Below are positions 9,121-18,217 of a stretch of DNA of 64,000 bases, piece by piece; position 1 is the stretch's first letter, and every line of letters starts with the position of its first letter. The notes beneath the pieces were generated by a model, which worked only from the letters and a program-made list of their open reading frames with translations, was not told where the DNA came from and did not search any database. Origin of the DNA: Rhodococcus spongiicola (lineage in GTDB: Bacteria > Actinomycetota > Actinomycetes > Mycobacteriales > Mycobacteriaceae); contig NZ_RKLN01000001.1 in the NCBI RefSeq assembly GCF_004011835.1, forward strand, positions 372,001 through 436,000, written 5' to 3'. The position numbers and the translations under genes were made by a program.

Positions 9121-10506
9121 TCAGGCTCCGGAACTGAGGAACCCGAGCAGGTCGTGTCGGGTGATGACCCCAGCCGGCTTGCCGTCGTCCACCACCATGA
9201 GGGCGTCGGTGTCACCCAGGGCCTTCGTGGCCGCCGACACCGGCTCTTGCGCACCGATCAGCGGGAACGGCTTGGACATGTGCTTCTCGACCGGATCTGC
9301 CAGGGCCGCGCGGCCCTCGAAGACCGCACTCAGCAGGTCGCGTTCGGACACACTGCCCGCGACCTCGCCGGCCATGACCGGCGGCTCGGCCCCGACGACG
9401 GGCATCTGCGAAACCCCGTACTCACGCAGGATCTCGATCGCATCGCGAAGCGTCTCACCCGGGTGCGTGTGCACCAGATCGGGCAGCTCACCGGACTTGC
9501 CGCGCAGCACGTGTCCGACCGTCGGCTCGGCAGTGTCACCGGAGAGCGGGGTGCGCAGGAAGCCGTACGAAGCCATCCACTCGTCGTTGAAGATCTTCGA
9601 CAGGTAGCCGCGGCCGCCGTCCGGGAGCAGCACGACGACCAGCGCGTCCGGCCCCTCACGCTTGGCGACCTCGAGGGCAGCGACGACAGCCATACCGCAG
9701 GAGCCGCCGACCAGTAGACCCTCCTCGCGGGCGAGTCGGCGCGTCATATCGAACGAGTCGGCGTCGGACACGGCGATGATCTCGTCGGGCACGCTCGGGT
9801 CGTAGGCGCTGGGCCAGAAGTCTTCGCCGACACCCTCGACCAGGTACGGCCGGCCGGTGCCGCCCGAGTAGACCGAGCCCTCGGGATCGGCGCCGACGAT
9901 CTTGACCTTGCCGCCGGAGACCTCCTTGAGGTAGCGGCCGGTCCCCGTGATCGTGCCACCCGTGCCGACGCCGGCGACGAAGTGCGTCACCTTGCCGTTG
10001 GTGTCGCGCCAGATCTCCGGGCCGGTGGTCTCGTAGTGGCTGTCCGGGCCGCCCGGGTTGGCGTACTGGTTGGGCTTCCACGCGCCGGGGATCTCACGCA
10101 CGAGACGGTCGGAGACGCTGTAGTAGCTGTCGGGGTGATCGGGAGCCACCGCGGTCGGGCACACCACGACCTCGGCGCCGTACGCGCGCAACACGTTGCG
10201 CTTGTCCTCGCTGACCTTGTCGGGGCAGACGAACACACACCTGTAGCCGCGCTTCTGGGCGACCAGCGCCAGGCCGACGCCGGTGTTACCGGACGTTGGT
10301 TCGACGATTGTGCCCCCTGGCTTCAGCTCGCCCGACGCTTCGGCAGCGTCGATCATCTTGACCGCGATGCGGTCCTTGGAGCTGCCGCCTGGGTTGAGGT
10401 ACTCGACCTTCGCCGCAACCGTCCCGTAGCCCTCGCCGACCACGGAGGACAGCTTGACCAGAGGGGTGTTGCCGATGAGGTCGACGACATGATCCGCGAT
10501 GCGCAT
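9121..10506 (-). CDS. cbs: Cystathionine beta-synthase with C-terminal CBS domains
   Basis: The 461-residue protein has an N-terminal PLP fold (NPGGSSKDRIAVKM with the cofactor lysine, VEPTSGNTGVGLAL, GVGTGGTITGTGRYL phosphate loop) and a C-terminal pair of CBS domains from about residue 340. It condenses serine and homocysteine to cystathionine. The ATG at 10506 gives MRIADHVVDLIGNTPLVKL, the usual family start; the open frame continues far upstream without family similarity. It matches Rv1077. A pra-type gene, present between metB and cbs in M. tuberculosis, is absent here. Confidence 0.95.
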   Translation of the reverse strand: MRIADHVVDLIGNTPLVKLSSVVGEGYGTVAAKVEYLNPGGSSKDRIAVKMIDAAEASGELKPGGTIVEPTSGNTGVGLALVAQKRGYRCVFVCPDKVSEDKRNVLRAYGAEVVVCPTAVAPDHPDSYYSVSDRLVREIPGAWKPNQYANPGGPDSHYETTGPEIWRDTNGKVTHFVAGVGTGGTITGTGRYLKEVSGGKVKIVGADPEGSVYSGGTGRPYLVEGVGEDFWPSAYDPSVPDEIIAVSDADSFDMTRRLAREEGLLVGGSCGMAVVAALEVAKREGPDALVVVLLPDGGRGYLSKIFNDEWMASYGFLRTPLSGDTAEPTVGHVLRGKSGELPDLVHTHPGETLRDAIEILREYGVSQMPVVGAEPPVMAGEVAGSVSERDLLSAVFEGRAALADPVEKHMSKPFPLIGAQEPVSAATKALGDTDALMVVDDGKPAGVITRHDLLGFLSSGA

Positions 10507-10785
10507 GGTCCCATGTTCCCAGATCGGAATCGGACATGCCGACCGGATCCGGGCAAGCCGATTCGTCGAGCCGTGCCCTTGAGCGCGGTGGGCCCGGTGC
10601 TCGTCAACCCACGATGCGGAATACATTTCGGAAGGAGATCTGTTTCCCCAGTTCACAGGATGTTCGCTGCGCTGAAACCCGCGTGCAGTCGTTCCTGCCG
10701 ACCGAGCCGGGAGGTGGCCCGTTGAGAGATCACAACGGCAACGTAAGTTCATTGATCGAGAAGACCAACCCCAGAAGGAGTTCCC

Positions 10786-12003
10786 ATGCCTGAGGCAGTC
10801 ATTGTCTCCGTTGCCCGCTCGCCGATCGGCCGTGCCATGAAGGGCACGCTGGCCGGCATGCGTCCAGACGATCTCGCCGCGCAGATGGTCGCCGCCGCGA
10901 TCGACAAAGTACCCGAGCTCGATCCCTCCGAGATCGACGACCTGCTCCTGGGCTGTGGCCTGCCGGGCGGCAAGGCCGGGTTCAACATGGGCCGAATCGT
11001 GGCCATCAAGCTGGGTTACGACACCCTGCCCGGCACCACCATCACCCGCTACTGCTCGTCCTCCTTGCAGACCACCCGCATGGCACTGCACGCCATCAAG
11101 GCCGGCGAGGGTGACGTCTTCATCTCCGCCGGCGTCGAGTCCGTGTCGAGCTTCGCGGCCGGCAACTCGGACTCCCTGCCGGACACGAAGAACCCGTTCT
11201 TCGCCGACGCCATGGAGCGCACCACCGTGGCCGCCCAGGGCGGCGTGCAGTGGCACGACCCGCGTGAGGACGGCATCGCCCCCGACGCATACATCGCGAT
11301 GGGCCAGACCGCCGAGAACGTCGCGCAGCTGACCGGTATCAGCCGCGAGGAGCAGGACCAGTGGGGCGTCCGTTCGCAGAACCGCGCCGAGGAGGCCATC
11401 AAGGCAGGCTTCTTCGAGCGTGAAATCACCCCGGTCACCCTCGAGGACGGCACCGTCGTCAGCAAGGACGACGGCCCGCGCGCCGGCGTCACCTACGAGG
11501 CCGTCAGCCAGCTCAAGCCGGTCTTCCGCCCCGACGGCACCGTCAACGCCGGCAACTGCTGCCCGCTGAACGACGGCGCGGCCGCGCTGGTCATCATGAG
11601 CGACACCAAGGCCAAGGACCTGGGCCTGACCCCGCTCGCCCGGGTCGTGTCGACCGGCGTCTCGGGGCTGTCGCCGGAGATCATGGGCCTGGGCCCCATC
11701 GAGGCCACCAAGAAGGCCCTGGCGCTGGCCGGGAAGACGATCAGCGACATCGACCTGTTCGAGATCAACGAGGCCTTCGCGGTGCAGGTGTTGGGCTCGG
11801 CCCGCGAGCTCGGCATCGAGGAGGACAAGCTGAACGTCTCCGGCGGCGCGATCGCCGTCGGTCACCCGTTCGGTATGACCGGCGCTCGCATCACCGCGAC
11901 GCTGCTCAACAACCTGCAGACCCACGACAAGCAGTTCGGTGTCGAGACCATGTGCGTCGGCGGCGGCCAGGGTATGGCGATGGTCCTCGAGCGCCTCAGC
12001 TAG
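10786..12003 (+). CDS. Acetyl-CoA acetyltransferase (thiolase, FadA3-like)
   Basis: The 405-residue thiolase has the acyl-enzyme cysteine in RYCSSSLQTTRMA near residue 89, the catalytic His in GGAIAVGHPFGMTGARI near 360 and the second Cys in ETMCVGGGQGMA near 390. It catalyses reversible thiolysis of beta-ketoacyl-CoA. The ATG at 10786 follows AGAAGGAG. Position in the conserved block corresponds to Rv1074c (fadA3), suggesting fatty-acid beta-oxidation. The 279-bp gap to cbs (10507-10785) is the shared divergent promoter region and holds no gene. Confidence 0.93.
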   Translation: MPEAVIVSVARSPIGRAMKGTLAGMRPDDLAAQMVAAAIDKVPELDPSEIDDLLLGCGLPGGKAGFNMGRIVAIKLGYDTLPGTTITRYCSSSLQTTRMALHAIKAGEGDVFISAGVESVSSFAAGNSDSLPDTKNPFFADAMERTTVAAQGGVQWHDPREDGIAPDAYIAMGQTAENVAQLTGISREEQDQWGVRSQNRAEEAIKAGFFEREITPVTLEDGTVVSKDDGPRAGVTYEAVSQLKPVFRPDGTVNAGNCCPLNDGAAALVIMSDTKAKDLGLTPLARVVSTGVSGLSPEIMGLGPIEATKKALALAGKTISDIDLFEINEAFAVQVLGSARELGIEEDKLNVSGGAIAVGHPFGMTGARITATLLNNLQTHDKQFGVETMCVGGGQGMAMVLERLS

Positions 12004-12026
12004 TCCTCTAGCCCTCGAACGTCCGT

Positions 12027-12081
12027 GAACGGGCGGTTTTCTGAGCGTCGGCCGGGTGGGCCGCCGGAAAACCGCCCGTTC
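12027..12081. repeat. 55-bp palindromic repeat, copy 1
   Basis: A 15-bp perfect inverted repeat (GAACGGGCGGTTTTC at 12027-12041, complement at 12067-12081) encloses a 25-nt loop with GTCGGCCG. A second, near-identical copy lies at 13018-13072. Copy 1 follows the thiolase stop by 24 bp and may act as a terminator. Confidence 0.8.
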
Positions 12082-12085
12082 GTCG

Positions 12086-12946
12086 TCAGACGGGGGCACC
12101 GGCCCTCCGGAGCTTGTCGCGGACACGGGCAACGAGGACCCCAGGCCTGTCGTAGAGCAGCTCTGCTCCTACACGGATCACGGTCCAGCCCTGTGCCTCC
12201 AGGCGAGCCTGCCGCTCGATGTCGAGGCCACGCTGCCGGCGGGTCCAGTGATCGACGCCGTCGTACTCGACAAGCGTCAGCCAATCGCGCCACCCCATGT
12301 CGGAGCGTGCGAAGACGCGGCCGTAAGGATCCCGAATCCGGATCTGGGTCTCCGGTCGCGGGAGTCCGGCGTCTACGAGCGTCAGCCGGGTGTGCGTCTC
12401 AGGTGGGGACTCCGCGCCGCCGTCGACGTCCTCGAGGATTGCCCGTAGACGAGCCACCCCGCGCAATCCTGCCCACCGCTCGGCAAGCAGGGCGACGTCG
12501 GCCGGTTTGAGTCCTGTTGCATTGCAAAGTGCGTCCACTGCAACGATCGCCGGCACCCGGGGTAGACGGCGTCCGAGATCGAAGGCCGCGCGCGCCGATG
12601 TTGCCACCGACATCCCGCCGAGCAGTTCGAACTCGTCGGGTTCAATCCGGCAGTTGTGTGCGATCATTCCCGCGGGAGCCCGCCGGTGACCTACCCGGAT
12701 CACCTCTGCCGGCTCTTGATTGTCGATCCACTTCGTACCGCGCAGCGCAGCTGCCGAGAAACCGGTGAGGATTGCCTCCGGTCCAGCGAAGAGTGCTGCA
12801 GCCTGTGCGCGACGCGCTGGAGTGACCTCGACGTGCTTGCGGACGTAGACGCCGCGGTAGATGCGCACGAAGTCGTGGTAGAGCTGATGGTCAGTCAGCT
12901 CCCCCGCTACGGCCGACCGCAGAAACGGCTCCTCGTATGCCCCCAT
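12086..12946 (-). CDS. DUF559-type (Vsr-like) endonuclease-fold protein with AbiEi-like N-terminus
   Basis: The 286-residue protein has a helical N-terminal region resembling a winged-helix AbiEi-type domain and a C-terminal domain with the DUF559 pattern: ETQIRIRDPYGRVFARSDMGW...LVEYDGVDHWTRRQRG, then WTVIRV. The E, D and second D fit a PD-(D/E)XK/Vsr-type metal site. This family is common in actinobacteria, frequently in several copies, and its role is not established; the AbiEi part hints at toxin or defence biology. The gene is bracketed by two copies of a palindromic repeat, suggesting it moved as a cassette or inserted between repeats. Confidence 0.75.
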   Translation of the reverse strand: MGAYEEPFLRSAVAGELTDHQLYHDFVRIYRGVYVRKHVEVTPARRAQAAALFAGPEAILTGFSAAALRGTKWIDNQEPAEVIRVGHRRAPAGMIAHNCRIEPDEFELLGGMSVATSARAAFDLGRRLPRVPAIVAVDALCNATGLKPADVALLAERWAGLRGVARLRAILEDVDGGAESPPETHTRLTLVDAGLPRPETQIRIRDPYGRVFARSDMGWRDWLTLVEYDGVDHWTRRQRGLDIERQARLEAQGWTVIRVGAELLYDRPGVLVARVRDKLRRAGAPV

Positions 12947-13017
12947 AGGAGCAGCATCACCGACGAAGTACGCCCAGAGAACTCGCCGGACGAAGTTATC
13001 CCCAGGCCGCCAACGGC

Positions 13018-13072
13018 GAACGGGCGGTTCTCCGACCGTCGGCCGAGTGGCCTGTCGGAAAACCGCCCGTTC
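13018..13072. repeat. 55-bp palindromic repeat, copy 2
   Basis: Same element as at 12027-12081: arms at 13018-13032 (one mismatch in the arm) and 13058-13072, loop again containing GTCGGCCG. It lies between the start of the DUF559 gene and the end of the BI-1 gene. Confidence 0.8.
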
Positions 13073-13088
13073 GTGAGGCGCTGTGCGG

Positions 13089-13916
13089 CTAGTCGCTGTT
13101 GAAGTAGCTGAGCAGGCGCAGAATCTCGACGTACAGCCACACCAGGGTGACGGTCAGACCGAGGGCGATGCCCCACGCGGCCTTCTCCGGGGCCTGGGCG
13201 CGGATCAGCTGGTCGGCAGCGTCGAAGTCCAGCAGGAAGCTGAACGCCGCGAGGCCGATGCACACGAGGCTGAAGATGATCGCAACCGTGCCGCCGTCGC
13301 GCAGGCCGAATCCGCCGTCGGTGAAGAAGCTCGCGACCAGGTTGCCGATCATCAAGACCACGACACCGATGAGCCCACCGATGATCATGCGGGTCAGGCG
13401 GGGGGTCACGCGGATGGCGCCGGTCTTGTAGACGACGAGCATGCCGAAGAAGACGCCGAACGTGCCGAGAACGGCCTGGCCGATCAGCGTGGATGCCGCC
13501 ACTCCAGCGGCGAGCATATTGGCGAAGAGGAACGAGAGCGCGCCGAGGAACACACCCTCGCACGCCGCGTAGGCGAGCACGATCGCCGGGTTGTCCATCT
13601 TGCGGCCGAACGTCGCGACCATCACCAGGACGAAGCCGATGAGGCCACCACCGATGACAAACGGCATCGCAAGGTCGGTGTTATTGCCGACGAGCAGATA
13701 CGAGACGATCGCCGTCAGCGTCAATACGCCGAGCGTGATACCCGTCTTGGTGACGACGTCATCGATCGTCATCGCCCGCTGCGGCGTCTGAGGCTGCTGA
13801 CCGTAACCGTATTCCTGGGGTATCTGCGTGGCACCTGCCTGCGCAGATCCGAATCTGGCGTATCCGCCCTCCTGCTTGGGCAGGTTGCGGAACACCGGGT
13901 TACTGGTGGTGCGCAC
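13089..13916 (-). CDS. Bax inhibitor-1 / YccA family membrane protein
   Basis: The 275-residue protein has a short cytoplasmic N-terminus (VRTTSNPVFRNLPKQ, a typical actinobacterial start of this family) and seven hydrophobic segments from about residue 60 on. BI-1/TMBIM proteins are pH-sensitive calcium leak channels or related membrane factors in structural studies of a Bacillus member. The GTG at 13916 is chosen from the conserved N-terminus; an ATG three codons upstream (13925) is also in frame. Confidence 0.85.
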   Translation of the reverse strand: MRTTSNPVFRNLPKQEGGYARFGSAQAGATQIPQEYGYGQQPQTPQRAMTIDDVVTKTGITLGVLTLTAIVSYLLVGNNTDLAMPFVIGGGLIGFVLVMVATFGRKMDNPAIVLAYAACEGVFLGALSFLFANMLAAGVAASTLIGQAVLGTFGVFFGMLVVYKTGAIRVTPRLTRMIIGGLIGVVVLMIGNLVASFFTDGGFGLRDGGTVAIIFSLVCIGLAAFSFLLDFDAADQLIRAQAPEKAAWGIALGLTVTLVWLYVEILRLLSYFNSD

Positions 13917-14162
13917 CGTGCACATCCCTTCTCGTGGTCGTCGGTCGAGCCCCCGATGAGGCTCGAGTCGGCCGGGCATCCGGCATCGCTGTCCGTAAAA
14001 CGTCCTGCGCGGAACGGAAAGTTCCCGCACCACGCGACCGAAGTCGGACATTTCGGACTGTACCGGGCGTTCCGCTGTCGTCACTATACGAGGACCGGAA
14101 CAAACGGTATCGGTTGCGCCATCGATCCAGCGAGAAATCGCACAACGGCAGACAATGGAGAC

Positions 14163-14501
14163 ATGGGAATCGAAGATGGGGCCGGCGGGACCTTGAACGT
14201 CAGCGAGAGCCTCGATTCTGACGAAGTGTGCAACGCCGACGGCGACGATGTGGTCGACGCACCCGACGCATGGAGCGAGGCCGATCGGTTCGGCACCACC
14301 CTCCGTGAGGCCGAGCAGGGCGAGAGCCTCGAGCAGCGCCTCGCCGAGGAGGAGCCGGACATCCTGATGTCCGATGAGGAACCCGAGGACGACGACGAGC
14401 TGCAGAGCGCCGAGATCGTCGACGGCGTCATCGTCGAGGACCTCGGTCTGCACCGGGGCCAGGTCGACGGCGATGCGGCGGCCGGTGGACCTGTGGCGTA
14501 G
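14163..14501 (+). CDS. Acidic DUF5709-type protein
   Basis: The 112-residue protein is very acidic with the pattern NVSESLDSDEVCNADGDDVV, then APDAWSEADRFGTTLREA and ESLEQRLAEEEPD. It has no signal peptide or membrane segment. It resembles the small conserved actinobacterial DUF5709 proteins; the function is unknown. It ends six bp from the convergent methyltransferase gene. Confidence 0.7.
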   Translation: MGIEDGAGGTLNVSESLDSDEVCNADGDDVVDAPDAWSEADRFGTTLREAEQGESLEQRLAEEEPDILMSDEEPEDDDELQSAEIVDGVIVEDLGLHRGQVDGDAAAGGPVA

Positions 14502-14507
14502 CTGTCG

Positions 14508-15641
14508 CTACCGCACCCGGGTCGACCGGGTGACGGTGAACTTCGCGCTGCGCCCCATCTCCTCAGTGGGCCCGACGGCGCGCCCCAGCGCTCCCTTGTA
14601 GCCGAGATGCGAGTTGAAGACGATCCATAGTTCCCCGCCCGAGCGCAGGACCCGCCCGGCGGCGGCGAACATCTTGGCCGCGCTTCCTGTGTGTACCGCC
14701 GCACCGACATGAAACGGCGGATTGCAGACGATCAGATCGACGCTCGCATCAGGTAGCGAGTCCAACGCGTCGTCACGGAGCGCGCGGACCCGGTCGCCGA
14801 CACCGTTCGCTCGGGCAGTCGCCGCTGCTGACGCGACGGCAGCGGCGGACTGGTCACTCGCGATCACGGACGCCGACGGCTGCGCCTTCGCCAGGCTCAC
14901 CGCGAGGATGCCCGTCCCACAGCCGAGGTCTACCGCGGTCTCGGCCTCGCGCATCCCTGGCAGGAACTCGAGCAAGAACCGGGTCCCGATGTCGAGCTTG
15001 GGGCCGGCGAACACCGCTCCGTGCGCGACGACATGCAGGTCGAGATCATCTAGGCGCTCCACGACCGGAAACCGCGACGACTCGGCAAGTTGTAGCGGTG
15101 AGTCGGCGATGAGCACCCGCGACTTCTGCCGACCCAGCGTCGCCCTCACGTTCTCGAACGACAAGCGCAGCACGTCGTTCATGGCGTGGGTGATGTGCTT
15201 GTTTCGTCCGCCTGCGTAGACGACGACATCCGGGGCGGCGTACCGGGCGACGGCGTCGGCGATCTCGTCGAGCTCGTCGAGGCCTCGGGGCAACTGCATC
15301 AGCACAACTCGCGCCCCGGCGAGCAGATCCTCCCCCAACGGCAACGACCGGTAGGAGCCGGACTGCCCGACAGCTTCGGCATTGTTCGCCAACGCTCGCT
15401 CTCCAGTGAGCCGATCCTGTTGCACACGAATGTCTTTCGCACCGAAACGAACGGCGCATCCGAGAGTGAGCGCACCATAGTGATCGCCGATCACGACGAC
15501 GGTGCCGGTTGGTGCGTTGCCGAGTGCGCCGGCTGCCTCGTCGAGTATCAGTCGGTCGGCCGCGTCGACAGCGAACAGATTGGGCGCCTCGACATCAGGG
15601 AAGCGCCGGATCCGGCTGAACACGTCTTCGACGGAGAGCAT
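14508..15641 (-). CDS. RlmG/RsmC-type SAM-dependent methyltransferase
   Basis: The 377-residue protein has two related Rossmann domains. The C-terminal one is active-looking: AVDLGCGTGILAVSLAKA (SAM motif I) near residue 240, VIASDQSAAAV, and VDLIVCNPPFHVGAAVHTG, where NPPF marks N-methylation of guanine or adenine in rRNA (RsmC/RlmG). The N-terminal copy is degenerate, as in those enzymes. The ATG at 15641 gives MLSVEDVFSRIRRFPD. The likely target is a guanine in 16S or 23S rRNA; which one is not determinable here. Confidence 0.85.
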   Translation of the reverse strand: MLSVEDVFSRIRRFPDVEAPNLFAVDAADRLILDEAAGALGNAPTGTVVVIGDHYGALTLGCAVRFGAKDIRVQQDRLTGERALANNAEAVGQSGSYRSLPLGEDLLAGARVVLMQLPRGLDELDEIADAVARYAAPDVVVYAGGRNKHITHAMNDVLRLSFENVRATLGRQKSRVLIADSPLQLAESSRFPVVERLDDLDLHVVAHGAVFAGPKLDIGTRFLLEFLPGMREAETAVDLGCGTGILAVSLAKAQPSASVIASDQSAAAVASAAATARANGVGDRVRALRDDALDSLPDASVDLIVCNPPFHVGAAVHTGSAAKMFAAAGRVLRSGGELWIVFNSHLGYKGALGRAVGPTEEMGRSAKFTVTRSTRVR

Positions 15642-15819
15642 GGCGACAAGTGTCCTCGACGCTCCGACGTGCTTGACACCCGGCCTGTCGACGGAACTGG
15701 GACTGCACAGCGACCCCAGGCCGACCCGAATCGACACGCCAACCCGGTGCGGGCTGCGAAGATGGCGATGAGCGGTTAGTTGAACCCAGGTCACGTCTGC
15801 GACTTACCGAGGAGGGATC

Positions 15820-16161
15820 ATGACCGACGAACCCGACGCCGAACTCGAGGTTCAACCGTTGTCTGCGTCCCTCCGCTACGAGATACGCGTGGGCGCCGAA
15901 CTGGCAGGGTTCACTGAGTTCGTCGACAGCGGCGAACAGCGGATCTTCTTCCACACCGAGGTCGACGAACGCTTTGCCGGACGGGGGCTCGCGAGCACAT
16001 TGATCCGTACCGCGCTCGACGACGCCACCTCCCGCGGCAGGCGCATCGTGCCGATCTGTCCGTTTGTCGCAGGCTTCCTCGACAAGCATCTGGAATTCGT
16101 CGAATACGTCGACGCGGTGACTCCGGCTGCACAGCGGACCGTCATGCAATTCCGAACCTGA
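15820..16161 (+). CDS. Small GNAT-like acetyltransferase (NATD1/YidJ type)
   Basis: The 113-residue protein has the compact GNAT pattern: FFHTEVDERFAGRGLASTLI (acetyl-CoA pyrophosphate loop, variant of R/Q-x-x-G-x-G/A) and IVPICPFVAGFLDKHLEFVEYV, the conserved C-x-F segment of NATD1-like proteins. Substrate is unknown. The ATG at 15820 follows GAGGAGGG. Confidence 0.85.
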   Translation: MTDEPDAELEVQPLSASLRYEIRVGAELAGFTEFVDSGEQRIFFHTEVDERFAGRGLASTLIRTALDDATSRGRRIVPICPFVAGFLDKHLEFVEYVDAVTPAAQRTVMQFRT

Positions 16162-16280
16162 CACACGACCGCTCAGTTCCGCGCTCGGCAGCGGTGTCGT
16201 ATCTCCGAACCGCAAAGCTCGCAAACATGGAATCTGTTGCTCCACTGAAACATTAGGTGCATTCCCGCCAGACCCGTCGG

Positions 16281-16547
16281 TCAGCTGCAAGCACTCTTCT
16301 CTTCGGGAGTTTGAGCGTTGTAGATGCACTCCGTGTAGGCGTCCCAGTCATTCGTGATCTGGGTCTGCTCGCCCCCGAACCGATCAATCGCGTTGAACAC
16401 GATCACGATGCCGACGATCCCGCCGATCATTGCCAAAACACTCAGAACGACACCAGACACAGCAGCCTTCTGATCGGTCTGCGTCACCGGTGACGGTCCG
16501 ACCCGCGTCATCTGCCTACCCGGGTGCTGCGAGAACTGGTCGGCCAT
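16281..16547 (-). CDS. Small single-pass membrane protein
   Basis: The 88-residue protein starts MADQFSQHPGRQMTRVG, has one hydrophobic helix (about residues 30-52, VSGVVLSVLAMIGGIVGIVIVF) and an outside tail with two cysteines (TECIYNAQTPEEKSACS) that could form a disulfide. I do not recognise the family. The following 16548-16939 interval (392 bp) holds no gene I can support. Confidence 0.6.
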   Translation of the reverse strand: MADQFSQHPGRQMTRVGPSPVTQTDQKAAVSGVVLSVLAMIGGIVGIVIVFNAIDRFGGEQTQITNDWDAYTECIYNAQTPEEKSACS

Positions 16548-16939
16548 CAGAAACCTTTCGTCTGCACAATGATTCAAACTCAACCGAGACAGGCAGAATG
16601 AACAAAGCGTCGAGGCAACGTGCCACCACATTTGTGCGAACGAGAATCCCCCTTGGATACCGACCGCCCCTGTCGTCTGACCTCCAATGTATACCGCAAA
16701 TCGGACAATTCCCGAGGGTAAATCGGAGTACCCGAGTGGGACTCGAATCCAAATCGTGCGTGAATCGACCGTGGCGCAGCTGTGCGTTTGCGAAGCAGTT
16801 CTCCTCGGAACCTGTTGTAGGGCTCCGTATTCGATCTGCTTCGTAGTTGTCGAGGCCGGTCTGAGTACTCGTTTGCTTCGTCGCGCCCACGCAGCAGCTT
16901 GTTCTTCGGCGTGCTCTCTGGCGGCGTAACGGGTTCGAG

Positions 16940-17848
16940 CTACGGGTGGGAGTTGTACCAGTCGATCATCTTTTCGGGGTGTTCGGCGAAGTAGGTGTAG
17001 CCGTGGTGGCGTATCGAGGTGCCGCCTATCCAGAACATTTCCTTGTCCACGGCGGGGATGGCGTCGTAGATCGCCTGGACGTCGGCTTCACGGGTCATGA
17101 GATCGTCGCGGACTTGCACGACGAGGGTGGGGATGGTGACGGCGGTCGCGAAACGGGTCATGTCGTAGTCGTCGACCTTGAAACTGGTCAGGAGTTGGAT
17201 GGCGGTTTCGAAGTGTCCGATGGCCTCAGGTACGCCCATCGCTTCCAGGGCGCGCTCGGCGAAGCTGCGGCCGGTCAATGGTTGGATGGCGATCATGGAG
17301 CGCACGCCGTCGAACTCTGCGGGGTTATGGGCCATGGCGACGAAGGTGGAGTCGGCGCCGATGCACATGCTCTGCAGCGAGATCGCCATGTCCTTGGTGT
17401 CAGGGCGCGATCGGATGTAGCGGAGGGAGCCGATGACGTCGCGCCATTCGATCAGTCCGGTGGCGCAGATGCCGCCGGCCCCGGCAGAGCTGAGGCCGTG
17501 GTTTCGCAGGTCATAGGCCAACACGTTGTAGCCCGCATCGTGCAGGGCCTTGTACTTGGGCAAGAAGTCGACCTCGACGCCGTTGGAACTGTTCCAGCCC
17601 TCCAGGTGGCCCGGGTAACCCTGCCGGTTGGCAGGGCCGAAGTGGTTGCAAATCACGACGCGCCCGGAGTCGGCCGGAATCAGCCATCCCTCGAGCACGG
17701 TGCCGTCGAGGGCAGGAAAGAAGACATCCTCGTAATCGAGGCCAACAGTGTCAGGACGTTTGAGGATCGGGGTTCGTTCGGGGAACGCCAGGCCACGGGC
17801 TACCATCTCGGCGATCTGGACTCCGGTGGGTGCTGCGGTGTCGGTCAT
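16940..17848 (-). CDS. Alpha/beta hydrolase
   Basis: The 302-residue protein has an alpha/beta-hydrolase fold: beta-strand VVICNHFGPANRQGYPG, NVLAYDLRNHGLSS and the nucleophile region MAISLQSMCIGADSTFVAMA, in which the elbow is C-I-G-A rather than a plain G-x-S-x-G. TLVVQVRDDLMT carries the likely acid, and the His is in SIRHHGYTYFAEHPE. It resembles uncharacterised dienelactone-hydrolase or acetyl-xylan-esterase-like proteins. The ATG at 17848 is preferred over a longer upstream start. It is divergent from the SDR gene. Confidence 0.75.
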   Translation of the reverse strand: MTDTAAPTGVQIAEMVARGLAFPERTPILKRPDTVGLDYEDVFFPALDGTVLEGWLIPADSGRVVICNHFGPANRQGYPGHLEGWNSSNGVEVDFLPKYKALHDAGYNVLAYDLRNHGLSSAGAGGICATGLIEWRDVIGSLRYIRSRPDTKDMAISLQSMCIGADSTFVAMAHNPAEFDGVRSMIAIQPLTGRSFAERALEAMGVPEAIGHFETAIQLLTSFKVDDYDMTRFATAVTIPTLVVQVRDDLMTREADVQAIYDAIPAVDKEMFWIGGTSIRHHGYTYFAEHPEKMIDWYNSHP

Positions 17849-18166
17849 TGCGGTGCTCCCGGTACGGCATGAGTATTGATACGTCTTGTCGTACGTGCAG
17901 TCACTGGGTGGCAAGCGAATCATCAGCGTTCAGCTGATGCCTGCAATCGACTTCGTATCGCTACGCGACGGCAATGTTGTTGCCCGGCAGTGCCATAGGC
18001 GGTCCCCCACATCGTCCGGGTCGGTCGGTGCCGAACGGAGTCTTGTGCGGCGGTCTCCTCGACTGCCGGCCAGTGGGAATCCCGATCCCAGAGAAGGTTC
18101 CGGTGGTGTTGGGGTCTCCCCCTCGGCTGTCGACATCCTGCACCTAGCCAGCTGACTCGCCGTCAC

Positions 18167-18190
18167 TAAAATATACATGACAGTCAGTCA
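18167..18190 (+). promoter_or_regulatory. Candidate promoter and operator upstream of the SDR gene
   Basis: TAAAATAT at 18167-18174 is a plausible -10 region and overlaps closely with TGACAGTCAGTCA at 18178-18190, an inverted TGAC/GTCA pair with 5-bp centre. Such elements near the start point often bind TetR-type repressors. No regulator gene lies in the interval 17849-18217, so the assignment is tentative. Confidence 0.35.
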
Positions 18191-18217
18191 GATACAGGAT
18201 GAGCAAGGGGGATCGCC

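Noticed and set aside
8026-9717. Long plus-strand open frame over metB and cbs
   Set aside because: It is a high-GC antisense frame over two clear genes, with Arg/His-rich composition and no ribosome site.
10507-12132. Upstream extension of the cbs frame that would give a protein of about 1000 residues
   Set aside because: The extension is antisense to the thiolase gene, has no family similarity, and the ATG at 10506 gives the conserved start of cystathionine beta-synthase.
16548-16939. Minus-strand frame of about 120 codons in a 392-bp gap
   Set aside because: It overlaps the start of the small membrane protein gene in another frame, has no ribosome site and no recognisable pattern.
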